Positions 1 to 12,614 of a stretch of 64,000 bases of DNA are shown here, piece after piece. How positions within the stretch are numbered: position 1 is the stretch's first letter; every line of letters begins with the position of its first letter. Source of the stretch: Diphasiastrum complanatum (lineage: Eukaryota; Streptophyta; Lycopodiopsida; Lycopodiales; Lycopodiaceae); contig CM055095.1 in the NCBI GenBank assembly GCA_029204225.1, positions 29,408,414 to 29,472,413 on the forward strand, written 5' to 3'. The notes under the pieces were generated by a model that had not been told where the DNA came from, did not search any database, and saw only the letters and a list, made by a program, of their open reading frames with translations. A program made the translations under genes and the position numbers.

Positions 1-203
1 TCTTTGATCCTTAAGGAAATATCTACAACCTTGTAGACCTTGCTCTTTTTTAAGCCCCTTCCATCTTTTCCAAGCTCCACACATGTTGAGATGACAATTG
101 GCATGCTAGTGTGACCTACAAATCGAGTACTCCTACCTTTCAAGTATTCCTTAGAAATGTCCTTGCTCAAAATAAAAGCACCCAAAGGAATTTCAAATAT
201 TTA
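1..203 (-). pseudogene. Coding-like fragment running off the left edge
   Basis: On the minus strand one frame is open from about 203 to the window edge, about 66 codons, with balanced amino-acid composition (motifs IPLGAFILSKDIS and GHTSMPIVIST). I do not recognise the family. There is no clear start codon: upstream the same strand holds a poly-A/T stretch at 247-260 and a short ORF in another frame, so this is either the middle of an exon or a relic. Only the open frame is observed; that it once coded for protein is inference. Confidence 0.28.
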
Positions 204-1730
204 GCATGACCCTCCTTTTGTTTCTTTTTTGGCTTTCTCAAAAACACAAAAAAAAAAACTAGTATATCCATTTGAGCTCTCAACCCTTTACCAAACACAT
301 TGACTTTGCAAGATGAGAAATATATTGGATGACCTCTTAATGTCTCTCTTAATATTGAAGAATTTAAGATTGACATCAAAATTGCCCTTGATAAAACCTT
401 GAGCCCAACAGTATAATAACTATTTTTAGGAGACTGGGGAACTCATAAACTAGACCTCATTTCCAACACTCTTGAAGCCTTGATTGCATCTTGTGTAGAT
501 CATCTCACTTGAGCAATTGAACTTTTTAAAGGCTTCCATCGTATTTAGTTATTTTTGAACATATAAACAACTACAAAGTTATTCTTAGGTACAATCTAGC
601 CTACTCTTGTTTTACAAATATATTTGAAAAAAGCATTTGATTGTATGGATTTAATCTACTTTTCATTGGTTGTTATAGAAATAAATGTATCCCCTTCCTT
701 CAAAATCACCACAAAATAAAAGTATCATCTAAAACCCGTACGCTTTTCTCTCCATTAGTCTAGATATTTGCCTATATAGACCCCATTTGTAGCCATACTT
801 AAAAATTAATGAGCTTATTTGGTGCTGACAATATCAATCTATTTTATGTTATGAGTAACAAATAGGACAAATCCATCCTAAGCACACTTCTCTTGTAATT
901 CTTCATTAGCTGTTGACAGGGAAAAGTTGATATTTTCACACCAATTTCATACTCCCCATCCACTTCATATCCATAGTTTTGGGGGTTACAGTGTTTCAAG
1001 TGGTGTGGTAACCATACTACTAGGTTCTTCTTTTGATATCTTTCTAAATATAAAGTCAAAAAATTTATTGGTTGTAACAATTTTTTGCAATAAATCATTG
1101 ATGTAAAGCCCCTCCTTAATTTCACAATTACATTCATTGCAATAAAACACATTCTATCTTCTTGCCACACTTTTGTCTTATTGGCTTCTATATGTGTTAA
1201 ATTGATCATAAAAATCATACTAAAGAGCCTCAAGGCCTTTACTTGGAACAACGAGTGTAGTCTACCTCATGCATAGCTCCAATTCGATAAGAAGGCTCCA
1301 GGAATACACAATGTCATTATTGAAAATGACTTTCATGATCCTCCAATCTCTTCAACCTAGATCTACATTGGAAAGTTATGTCACTACAATATATCTCTAA
1401 GTTGATAGCAAGCTATAAGCGCTTATCTCTTGAGTCTAGTTTACAAGGGCTCATTGCATACCAAGCTTCATGTTACTTGGGAGATTGTTCCATCCCTAAG
1501 AAAATTCTCATTTGGTTCATAGAAATTTTTTGGATTCATCTCACTTAACGAGAATATATGGTGCTCCAATATTTTAATAGCTTGTCAAAAAGGCCTAATT
1601 AATTACTTTCATTTTTTGTTGCTTCAACAAGAATCCTTTGGCATGTCCTTCCTCATTCCTCTCAATGCCAAAGATAAATAGGTTCATAGAACTAATTATA
1701 ATGAATCAACCACTTCATACCTAAAGACCA
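204..1730. other. No supported gene; one weak minus-strand ORF
   Basis: AT-rich sequence. The only sizeable frame is 844-1251 on the minus strand (135 codons, with VWLPHHLKHCNPQ and YEVDGEYEIGV). It has no recognisable domain and no second line of support. It could be a relic of the same unit as the left-edge fragment. I see no RNA gene, LTR end or repeat array here. Confidence 0.4.
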
Positions 1731-1888
<158 letters not shown>

Positions 1889-2063
1889 CCGTCAAGCTTT
1901 GAAACCAGGAAGACATTGTCAAGAAACTATCCTACCCTCCCTTCCATGCTAACGTCCTCAGGGATCCTAGGAATTTAAAAAAAAATTACTTCTCCATTAA
2001 GTCCTACTTTTTGTTTGTAGATATTGTATTCTAGTGTAGCTTAAATGCCTAAAACTAAATTAT

Positions 2064-2064
<1 letters not shown>

Positions 2065-2159
<95 letters not shown>
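2065..2159. repeat. (CT)n microsatellite
   Basis: Uninterrupted CT dinucleotides for about 95 bp, only 180 bp downstream of the TG array. Confidence 0.98.
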
Positions 2160-2162
<3 letters not shown>

Positions 2163-4179
2163 TGTAAAAGTGTGACGTTTTGTGACAATCACACTTGCCA
2201 TTAAGAAAAAAACAATGCCCATCTTTTTCTCCATTGTAATTCCTCCCTTTGGCTTTAGTTAGGAGTATTGGCTTGTTTTAAGCTCCTGCATAAAAGGCTT
2301 GAATTATTCTTTAGTAGAATATCTACTTTTAGAGACTAAAAGACATTCTACCTTTTGGAATATGTGCAAGATAAACCTTTTATAGGCTAATCTTGGAACA
2401 CATTGAAGCACGTTATTTTAATTGGTAATTATTTCACTATTTTCATTAGCTAATGTTTAGACATGGTTATTTTTCTTTTAACTATCATCAACACCACCTT
2501 GATAAGTAGTTGTGCGTTAATGATATTATGACCTTTGTTGCCCATACTCTTGTTTTTTAAAGCTTTCTCAAGCCTTTGTTAACTTGAAACGTTCATTACT
2601 ATATATAATAGAAATGATAGATTGTCCTATGTATACCTTGTTGTAAATATTATTCAACCGACATAGAAATTAGCAAATTTGCCCAAAACAAGGTACTACT
2701 CAACATGTCCTTACTGATGTCAACAATGCACATTAATATGCTCAATCTACTTCAGAAAGTCATTAAAAAAGGAACAACTGGTAGAACATTATTGCAAAAA
2801 GCACATCTTTCTGGGACAATAGAAGTATAGAAAGAGAGTCAGTAATTATCACACCTAAAGTTGGTAGACAAATCTATGTCATATATTTTATATTTTAATG
2901 CATGATGGACTAGAGCAACAAGAATTTTTGGAAGCTACTTTTCTTGCAATAAAACCAATATTTTGACTCATTTGTGCTAGTGTACTTATGCTCAAGTATC
3001 ATTAAATACATATAATATTACTTGAGCATTTTTTTCTCTAGATCTTTCATTTTTTAGGAAGAAGGATGAACAAGGACACCACATTTCCAATTTTTAATAG
3101 CATGTAGAGTGTTAAATGGTTCTTTTTTGTAAGAAATATTGCTCCTAATAATTAATGCACTTCTTACATAATGCCTAGTTTAAAATGGAAACAAGTTTAA
3201 TACCTTGATGACATGAGCATGTAGAGTCTATTTTTCAAATTCTTCGTTGGTTTATGTGTGCAATTAATTAGTCTAACTTGTTAAGATATTAACATGATGG
3301 CAAGGAGAAAAACACATCTTTCATAATGATGTTCCAATTATGTATACTACTTTGGTTGTCACATGGACTTTCAATTCATAACACTGGTGATTTTTTTTTC
3401 TTCAAGTCTATCTTCTGAAGGTTCTAGTCTTTTTTAAAAGGGCATAACCTGCCCAGTGTTAACATTAGCACCAAAAGGTTATGCCCATAACCTCCTCCTG
3501 TTGATTTAATCATGCTTTGAAGCTTGATTAGGTTGGGTTACCAGACTTCCTTTACACACACAAAAATACTGCTACTACATAGGCCTTGTACATCATGTAA
3601 TAATGTTAACATGATTTGCCCTATGTGAGCCACCATCCATTTGTGAACATTAAGTTTGTTTTTGAAAAACAAATTTCAAAGTTCTAACATTGGAAAAAAA
3701 TAGTTTATTACAACAAACTCTAGTTTACATGCTACTTTGTTAAAGCCAATGTAGTAGAAACGAAAGTAGGCCCTCCAAATCTTTATAGTCACATGATTGA
3801 TCGATATAGGAGTCACAAAAAAATGTTTCTCTAATAGAAATAGAACATCAATTGAACAAGTAGATAAGAAGGCAAGGATTTGGTGGATTGTGGCACCATA
3901 AATGTACATGTCTTACTCCATGATGTTAAATTATATTTTATAGTACATATCTAAGATTTGGATACACATGTACTAAAGTCATACTTAAAGTGATATGAAA
4001 GAATGTATGATATGTCCTATGAAAGATATCTTTTTTCTGAATTACTCAAATGACTCAAACTTTTTATATCTGCTATCCATGTGCTTGCTTACGTTCAAGG
4101 GGCTTAAATAACGTCACACTTTATGAGTAGTCTGATAGGATACCAAGGGAACATCTTTTTGGCTAAGTAGTCAAGCACA
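2160..4179. other. No supported gene
   Basis: AT-rich non-coding sequence. The only ORF above 70 codons (3676-3909, minus) is F/I-rich with no recognisable motif. Nothing else is seen. Confidence 0.5.
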
Positions 4180-4273
4180 ATTGCAAATAGAATTAGCTCA
4201 TAGAATGAGCACAACATTTTATTCAATAATTGCAAATAGAATTAGCTCATAAAATGAGCACAACATTTTATTC
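4180..4273. repeat. Tandem duplication, 45-bp unit
   Basis: A 45-bp unit beginning ATTGCAAATAGAATTAGC at 4180-4224 recurs at 4229-4273, separated by AATA (49-bp period). The copies differ at about one base, so the duplication is recent compared with the surrounding decayed repeats. Confidence 0.9.
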
Positions 4274-4824
4274 TAATATTGAGGTTTCACTATTCAATAT
4301 TGAGCCTTTTTATGCCCTAATGTTCTACATTAGGAGTTAAAAGTAATTGCTTGTTTACTTAGCCTTGACTCGATACACTCAAAAGTTACTACCCTTCGAG
4401 GAGTCTTGGACTTTAAGACTCATCTGTGATGTGGCATGGGTGTATGAGTAATGAAATGCTTTGATGACTAAAACACCTTGTGGGCTTGATGTATGGACAT
4501 GTATGAAACATTTGAACTTTCTTGGAACATGTTATGAAGGTAGTGTTTTCCCTTTTGCAAGAACATATAAAATACCTCATGATGTATCAATGAATTAAGA
4601 TGTGTGCACACCAAGAAACAAAATCCAAACCAAGTGGAATATGATTACTTCATTAAGTATCTTGTAAGGTAAGTGTCTAGTTGTGGTGAAGCTTACAAGG
4701 TGAGTCTCTATGATCTCTTGCAATGCAAACACTTCTTGACTAGTTATTATGAACTTGTCAACAATCTCCTTGATTATCTAGATCATTGGAGTCAGTCTCA
4801 TGAGGAGCTCAATGCTATTTAATG

Positions 4825-5403
4825 GTGAAAACCAATGTTTAGGACCCTAAATGGACCTACAAAAGATCCTCAAGAGTGATTGGATACTTGGTTAATCAAT
4901 ATATTGCAAAACTAGCACTCAAATCTTAATCTAGATTGGCAATTTTGATCAAGTAATCAAGAACAATCTAATTTTGATCAAAACACTATAGAACGACCTC
5001 ACACGTGTGAATTATAGACTTTAGTACGGCCTAACAATAGAGAATCAACTTTACTAAGTTTGGATTGCATTACATCAATAAATCTCAACACAAATGGTGT
5101 AAAAACTTTATAATTCAAATGTGTGTGAGCAATGTTCACACGTGTGAGAAATAGTCCTAGGGTATAGGAGTTAGATAAGAAGTTTGTTCAAGTTTTCTAA
5201 AATTTAGAAGCTACCTCTAAAAACCCCACATGCATGAAGTTGTATTTGCATGTTTTGATCTTGTTTAGATTGCTCTTCATTGAAATTGTCAATCTAGATC
5301 AAGATTTAAGTAGTAGTTTTGCAATAGATTGATTAACCAAGTATTCAATCACTCTTGAGGATATTTTGTAGATCCATTCAGGTCATAAACACTGGTTTTC
5401 AAC
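4825..5403. repeat. Inverted pair of LTR-like segments with primer site
   Basis: The left arm (about 4825-4955) is the diverged reverse complement of the right arm (about 5286-5403). Both contain GAGTGATTG.ATACTTGGTTAATC and ATTGCAAAACTA. The right arm ends in CA and is followed at 5405 by TGGTATCAAAACC, which resembles the initiator-Met tRNA primer site of plant copia elements. The right arm therefore looks like an LTR 3' end and the left arm like an opposed copy of the same LTR. Confidence 0.6.
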
Positions 5404-5829
5404 ATGGTATCAAAACCAAGTACAAGATTTTAACTGTTGATCAAAACTCAATCCAGATTAGCAAGTTTGCTGCTAAAGAACTAGTTTTGAGAGGGCGAGC
5501 CAATTCTAAGTGATTGCTTGAAAGTTTGATGTATTTTGTTGATATTGGGCTATAGGTGTACTTTTCACGTGTGGGGAGCTTCTGAACTTGCATTTAAAGT
5601 TCCATTATTGATAAGATCCTCATAGTTTTTCTACAGAAATTTGAGGAGGGGTGTGAAAATTGGCAAATATTAGCTTGATGAACATATAGTTTATTGTACA
5701 TTTTGTAATCCGCATGTGTATGAGCATGTTCGCACATGTGAGGAATAGGCCTAGGGTTGTTAGGTCCTAATCATAGGAGTTGAATGGAAAGTTTGGTCAA
5801 GTATCCTAGAATTTAGGAGCTACCTCCAA
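5110..5829 (+). repeat. Direct repeat, LTR-like fragments
   Basis: About 5110-5219 and 5697-5828 are diverged direct copies. Both have a C(A)CAYGTGTGAG motif, then GGAATAGGCCTAGGG-like sequence, then GAATTTAGGAGCTACCTC. A third weak copy of the CACGTGTGAAAGAGGCCTAG part lies near 9310. They are probably fragments of one LTR family. No coding sequence accompanies them. Confidence 0.5.
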
Positions 5830-6053
5830 AAATCAAGGAAGTTGGTGTTGATCTAACTACCATAGACACAATTAAATATGTAGGCATTTTGCCACGCGAA
5901 CTCGTGACTTACTCAAAATTTACGTTTTTTTTTGCATGGATCTACTACACGTGGCACATCCACACTAACAAATTTTAGGCACCCATGTCGGTCAAAAAGT
6001 GATTGACTGTGGGTCAAGCTGCCAAGAGAATGGGTTTAGATTTTTGGCATGGC

Positions 6054-6278
6054 TTTGCCACGCATGGCACAGCCACACAAAAATTTTAAATCCATTGTTT
6101 TCATAAAATAAGCGCTAGGTTTATTTGCATGTCACAGCCATGGAAAGTCTTCAAATAATCACTTTTTCTTGTGACAAGTAATCTAAAGATTTGTCGTGCT
6201 TGGCAAAAATTCCTTGGAGATTTGCCATGCATGGCAAAATTAGAAAAACTTTTTTTGAGATTTGCCAAGCGTGGCAAA
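6054..6278. repeat. Cluster of near-palindromic TTTGCCAxGCATGGCAAA units
   Basis: The 18-bp segment 6221-6238 (TTTGCCATGCATGGCAAA) is a perfect palindrome. Diverged versions lie at 6190-6207 and 6261-6278, and a partial one at 6054-6070. The flanking words (GAGATTTGCC, GGCAAA) are also repeated, so this is a short irregular tandem array of dyads. Confidence 0.7.
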
Positions 6279-6569
6279 CAATTGACTTGTGTTTGTTGGG
6301 ATAAGTAATTTGCCTTGTGTTTAGAAAAAATTGCTTGATTAAAAAAAAATTGACAAGTTCTTTAAAATTGATTAAATGTTGTGAATGAATTGCACTAAAA
6401 AAAAAACATATATAGTTGCCCATTCCAAAATGGAACACATTACAATCCAGAACGAGGCCCCAAAAAAATTAAAACTAAATTTATAAACATTTAACGAAGG
6501 ATTCATTCCAACCCAGGTTTCAGTAGATTACAGGTTCAAAGTGTTGGTTTGCGAAATGGAAAATATCAG

Positions 6570-6955
6570 CTCTGATACCAATTTGTTGATGCTTGGATGT
6601 TGATGCCAACTGATAAAACAAAATTCTTATTAACAGGATCATGGGTTACTTAGAGAACGGAGATTGCGAGCAGTTCTTTTGTGTTGAATAAGATTATCAG
6701 TGTAGGAGTCTTAGACTGCCATGAAAGAGAGATCGCAAAAACGATTAGGTGTGTGAGACAGCCATGCAATCCTCTATTGCTGATAACCTGATAATGAGAG
6801 TTAGTTTCATTCAACAAGAATGAGGATGTAGAACAGTAGCGAATCTGTATAATAATGTCGTAAAACAACAATAAAATCACAATACAGTTGCGCTGAAGAC
6901 TTGTTGTCAGCTTCTGAAGAGACAACGAAGGATTACTGCTTAAAAGCAATACTAG
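6570..6955 (-). mobile_element. Ty1/copia LTR end with primer site, minus strand
   Basis: Read on the minus strand, an LTR-like sequence ends ...CATCAACA at 6584 and is followed by AATTGGTATCAGAGC, the classic plant copia primer site complementary to initiator-Met tRNA. The same end recurs at 7595. The pair is similar over about 145 bp (6565-6712 against 7580-7725). The outer limit near 6955 is where the gag-like reading frame to the right stops, and it is uncertain. Confidence 0.6.
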
Positions 6956-7009
6956 GAGGATGGAAGACTGGCAAGAAGAGACATCGTTGAGTCTTCTTCT
7001 GATATAGGA

Positions 7010-7427
7010 AACCTATTGCCGCAAATTGATTCAGCAACTATTTGAATTTATTCAGGTGATCGTTGACTAAGGTGCCTTCGTTCATCTTGAGTGTAAGTAC
7101 CCTCTTCCTCAAAAAGAGACGGGTCGATACATCTGAAGTCTCGTAAATACTTGTTAGGATATCTTACGCTTATTTGGAGATGATGCTATTTGATACATGA
7201 GCAATCTGAGTATCTTTCATATTCAAGGATACAATGGCAAGTGCTTTGCCATCCTTCGCTTCCCATGCTGGAAGGAGTTCAAGTTCTGCCGGTTTGGCTA
7301 TTGAACCGTTTACGTATCCCCAAAGCTCCTTCTCGATTAATATCATTCTCATCTTGAACTTCCACATGTGGAAGTCATCTTCATTGAATTTGTTGATCAA
7401 GTTGATCTCTGAGGTAGAACCTTCCAT
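7010..7427 (-). pseudogene. Ty1/copia gag relic (UBN2/DUF4219-like)
   Basis: The minus-strand ATG at 7427 opens a frame starting MEGSTSEINLINKF, followed by DDFHMWKFKMRMIL and ELWGYVNGSI. This is the tryptophan-containing N-terminus typical of plant copia Gag. After a stop and frame change near 7170 the protein signature continues (IYETSDVSTRLFLRK, TLKMNEGT, DHLNKFK) to about 7010. Nucleocapsid, protease and pol are missing: a different LTR copy begins at about 6955. The gag lies 165 bp downstream of the primer site at 7580-7593, the right place for this element. Confidence 0.8.
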
Positions 7428-7540
7428 TATAATCGAGTAGCAGAGATAGAACACAAACAAAATGAACTAGCTCTATAGAACAAGAACGTACTAGGTTCTA
7501 TTATAAATCCTAAACTCTAGTAATCCAATAAACATGTGCT

Positions 7541-7726
7541 CTGATACCACTTTATTGGTCCGGAAAATGGAAATTATCAGCTCTGATACCAATTTGTTGA
7601 CACTTAGATATTGATGCCAACTGATAAAACAAAATTCTTATTAACAGGATCGTGGGTTACTTAGGAAACGGAGATTGCGAGCTATTCTTTTGTATTGAAT
7701 AAGATTATCAGTTCAGGAGTCTTACT
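7541..7726 (-). mobile_element. Second copia LTR end with two primer-site-like motifs
   Basis: The minus-strand LTR ends at 7595 and is followed by AATTGGTATCAGAGC. A second GTGGTATCAGAGCAC lies about 45 bp further in (reverse complement of 7536-7552), just before the gag leader. The LTR copy is cut at about 7726, where the GGTCTTATTAGACC repeat block begins. Two primer-site motifs in series suggest one LTR end was captured next to another. Confidence 0.6.
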
Positions 7727-8760
<1,034 letters not shown>

Positions 8761-8956
8761 ATTAATATCTTATACAAACGATATATAATTGTATCTTATA
8801 TATATACACACTTATGTATTTTAATCCTTTTGTTTTTATATATGCATATTGTATATCTATATAGGTATATATATATATACAAATATATACATATACAATA
8901 AAAAAAATTCCAAAATTTCCCGCTACGGGGGGAGGTTTTGAGGATATATATCTTAA

Positions 8957-9113
<157 letters not shown>

Positions 9114-9183
9114 TGCCATATATTACATATATGTATAGAAATATGTGCTATAAACATTCTATGTTAGGCCCTCAATCTTACAC

Positions 9184-9895
9184 TGCATGAAAACTTTTTT
9201 GATATTCTATTTGACATTTAATTTGAACTATGAAAATTGTCGACATTTCCTAGCTAGTTTGAGGCCTAAATTGGCAATTTTTGTACATAGTTTTGGATCT
9301 AACCTATCACACGTGTGAAAGAGGCCTAGATACTTTTATTCTAGTATATATTCATATTGAAGAAGTCTCAAACTTCAGGACCTTCGAAATGACACCAAAA
9401 TAATGTTGTTTGGACATATAGGCCAAAATTGGCTATTTAGGCTACTGGTGCCTTAAAATTGGGTCCTAAGTTCTAGAGAGAGAAGAGAGAGTCATCTCTC
9501 TCACCTATATTAGGCTGAAATTTGTGGAGAACAGGTTGGAGAAACTTATTGTATTGTTGAGAGAGATCAATAGATCATTGTCACAGTTTCTTCCTCCATT
9601 GTGAGCATTGCTTTGTGTATTGTCTTCAAGCTCTTGTGTTTAGATGAGAAAAAATAAAAAAAGAAAGGTGTTGCCTCGATTTACTGCGGTAACGTCCTAC
9701 ATTGAAGGATTGGAGGATTAGATACTTATTAAAGACTTATAAAAGTAACACGTTGATTTCTGTGATAAAAACTACTGATGTAGGCATCTGAAATATAATA
9801 AAATAAAAATTAAATTCTAGAAATTAAATAAGGTGTGGGGGTCATGGCATCTTGTGTGTGTGAGCTCACAACCCAATGAGCACAATTGTAAAGTG
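9184..9895. other. LTR-like non-coding sequence
   Basis: No ORF. 9300-9330 resembles the CACGTGTGA...GGCCTAG repeats at 5139 and 5731. The 9836-9886 segment (GGTCATGGCATCTTGTGTGT... CAACCCAATGAGCAC) recurs in diverged form near 17600 and 35350, the latter inside a well-defined LTR. This is probably an LTR remnant. Confidence 0.45.
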
Positions 9896-10022
9896 TAACT
9901 TCCCTTGCCTTTTACCTTTTCCAATCAAGACATCCTTCCTTTTGATCAAACAAGCATCTCCATCAAACTCCACCTTGAGGCCCTTACTTAGCATTTGACT
10001 CACACTAAGCAAATTCTTGGGT
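9896..10022 (-). pseudogene. Ty1/copia pre-integrase fragment
   Basis: The minus strand reads KNLLSVSQMLSKGLKVEF, then DACLIKRKDVLIG. This matches the conserved segment between protease and integrase (GAG-pre-integrase region) of copia Pol. It is about 42 codons, cut on its upstream side by the minisatellite at about 10022 and running into LTR-like sequence on the other side. No stop lies in the fragment. Confidence 0.7.
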
Positions 10023-12180
10023 CGCATAGGACCTTAGAGGGACCCACAAACGGACCGCATTAGGGACCATCTAAAAAAAAAATCAATTTTTTTTTCAAAT
10101 TTTGGAGGCTCCACCCGCCGCGGTGGGTAGACCGTAGAGGGTCACATAGGACCTCAGAGGACCGCAAAGGGACCGCATTAGGGACCACAGAGGACCGCAT
10201 TAGGGATGTCATTAGGGATCGCATTAGGGAGCACAGAGAGAGCACATTAGGGACCGTAGAAGGACCGCAGAGGGTCGCATAGGACTGCAGAGGACCGTAG
10301 AGGACCATAGAGGGTCGCATAGGACCGCAGACGACCGCAGAGGGTCACATAGGGACCGCGGAGGACCGCAGGGACCGCAGAGGACCGTAGAGGGTCGCAT
10401 AGGGACCGTAGAGGACCATAGAGGACCGGAGAGGGACGTTATTTGGGACGTCATTAGGGACCGCAAAGGGACATCATTAGGGACCGTAGAGGACCGCATT
10501 AGGGACATCATTAGGGACCGCATTAGAGACCGTAGAGGGGCCGCATTAGGGACTGCAGAGGGAGCACATTAGGGATTGCAGAAGGACCGCAGAGGGAACG
10601 CATTAGGGACTGCAGAGGGAGCGCATTAGGGACTGCAAAAGGACCGTAGAGGGACCGCATTAGGGATCTCAAAGGGAGCGCATTAGGGACCTCATAGGAC
10701 CGTAGAGGGTCGCATAGGATCATAGAGGACCTCAGAGGGACCGCATTGGGGACGTCATTAGGCGCCGCATTAGGGAGGCTCCACCGGATTAGGGACATCA
10801 TTAGGGACCGCATTAGGGATCGTAGAGGACTACAAAGGGACCGCAGAGGACCGCATTAGGGATGTCATTAGGGATCACCGTAGAGGGAGCACATTAGGGA
10901 TTGCAAAAGGACCGCAGAGGGACCGCAGAGGACCGCATTAGGGACATCATTAGGGACCGCATTAGGGAATACATTAGGGACCGCATTAGGGACTGCAGAG
11001 GGACCACATTAGGGACCCCAAAGGGAGTGCATTAGGGACCTCAGAGGACCGTAGAGGGTCACATAGGACCGTAGAGGATTGCATTGGGCCGCAGAGGGCC
11101 TCAGAGGGACCGCATTAGGGACACCATTAGGGACCGCATTAGAGAGGCTCCACCACATTAGGGACCATAATAGGGACGTCATTAGGGACCGCATTAGGGA
11201 CCGTAGAGGGACCGCTTCAGGGACCATCTCAAAAAAAAATTCAATTTTTTTTTCAAATTTTGGAGGCTCCACATGTCATGGCGGGTGGACCTCCAGATAG
11301 AAATATATCTTATATAAGACAAGTATCAGACATTGCCAAAGTTCAATTATTATGTAATTAATTTGGATCGCATGGGACCGTATTGGGCCGAAGAGAGGGC
11401 CGTATGGAGGAGCGTATCAGGCCGAAGGAGGGAGGAGGGACCCCAACCGCCGCAGCGGGTGGGCTCCCCCTTTGTTTTCAAAATATACAAAACATGAGCA
11501 TTTTTTTGAATTGAAGTATTGTTAAAATTATTGCAGTTAGCTTTGTCAAGTATCTTGAGTCACAATCCAAATTTCTTGAGTCCATTTGAAAAAAATGATT
11601 TAATGATCGTCAAAAATTTTGAAAGAAAAAATTTGGAGGCTCGCATATTTCAATAAATTTCCACAGAGGGTCGCATAGGAACGCAGAGGGATCGTAGAGG
11701 GACCGCATTAGGACCGCAGAGTGTCGCATTGGACCCACAGTGGGTGGACCATAGAGGGTTGCATAAACCACAGAGGGACCTCAGAGGATCACAGAGGGAT
11801 CATAGAGGACTACAGAGGGACCGCATTAGGGACCGCAGAGGGACTGCATTAGGACCACAGAGGGTCGCATAGGACCGTAGAGGGACCTCAGAGGGATCGT
11901 AGAGGGACCGCAGAGTACCGCATTAGGGACCACAGAGGACCGCATTAGGGTCGCATAGGACCAAAGAGGGACCTCAAAGGACCGTAGAGGGACCGCACTA
12001 GGGACCATCTCAAAAAAAAATTCAATTTTTTTTTTAATTATGGAGGCTCCACCCACCGCGGTGGGTGGACCACATTGGGGACGTCGTTAGGAATTGCAGA
12101 GGGACCTCAGAGGAACCGCATTAGGACCGCAAAGTGTCGCATTGGATCCGCGATGGGTGGAGGCTCCCCCCGCCGCGTGG
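10023..12180. repeat. Degenerate GC-rich minisatellite with embedded modules
   Basis: About 2.1 kb is built from short words in variable order: GACCGCATTAGG, GACCGCAGAGG, GACGTCATTAGG, GACCGTAGAGGGTCGCATAGG. Spacing is roughly 11-14 bp, often paired to 22-26 bp. A larger module is inserted three times (10067-10131, 11223-11291, 12004-12071): GGGACCATCT, an A run, TCAATTTTTTTT, GGAGGCTCCACC, a GC-rich dyad, then GGTGGACC. After modules 2 and 3 a further shared stretch (AAGACAAGTATxAxACATTG...CAAAGTTCAATTATT) appears near 11315 and 12205. The MRSLM/VPLRS-type frames on the minus strand are translated repeat, not genes. Confidence 0.92.
12049..12068. other. Perfect 20-bp GC-rich palindrome
   Basis: CCACCCACCGCGGTGGGTGG is self-complementary over all 20 bases. 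Diverged versions end the other modules (10111-10130, near 11277, near 11443, near 12165) and the repeat units at about 7952, 8430, 8740 and 8920. The dyad is therefore a shared component of two otherwise different repeat blocks. Confidence 0.85.
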
Positions 12181-12614
12181 GTGGACCTCAAAAAACAAAT
12201 ATATCTTTTGTAAGACAAGTATTAAACATTGTCAAAGTTCAATTATTTTGTGATTAATTAACATCTTGAAATCCTCTTGTCATTTTTGAAAATGGATTTT
12301 GAGAAAGTCCAAAATTAATTGAGACAATGTTAAATGTCTATCGAGTCCTATTGGGACGCCTATGGTTACGAGTTGCGCAAGTAATTCATAACTGGGGTAC
12401 CAAAAATTCACTTTTGAAAATCGTGAACATGCATCAAGGTTGATCCTGTAATTTGGACTATCAAACCAGTGGTTCAAAAAGAGGATGATGATTCATCAAC
12501 AACGGATCATACTTGTGATCGACCAGTAAAAAATTTGGGAGTTCATTACGACTCTCAAATCGATACTGTCAACTGGAATCAAACTCTTCAACGATTGACT
12601 GTACAGCAGGTTAT
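12181..12614. other. Leader-like sequence before the gypsy relic
   Basis: No intact gene. The beginning (to about 12265) shares sequence with 11300-11365 in the minisatellite. The remainder has a few coding-like words but no frame I can support. A primer site or LTR end is not visible. Confidence 0.4.

Noticed and set aside
10060-12056. Minus-strand frames rich in MRSLM, VPLRS and DPLRS
   Set aside because: They follow the minisatellite words and change frame with every irregular unit; no conserved domain and no start context.
10023-12180. CRISPR-like array
   Set aside because: Repeats are contiguous with no unique spacers of constant length, and the context is plant nuclear DNA.
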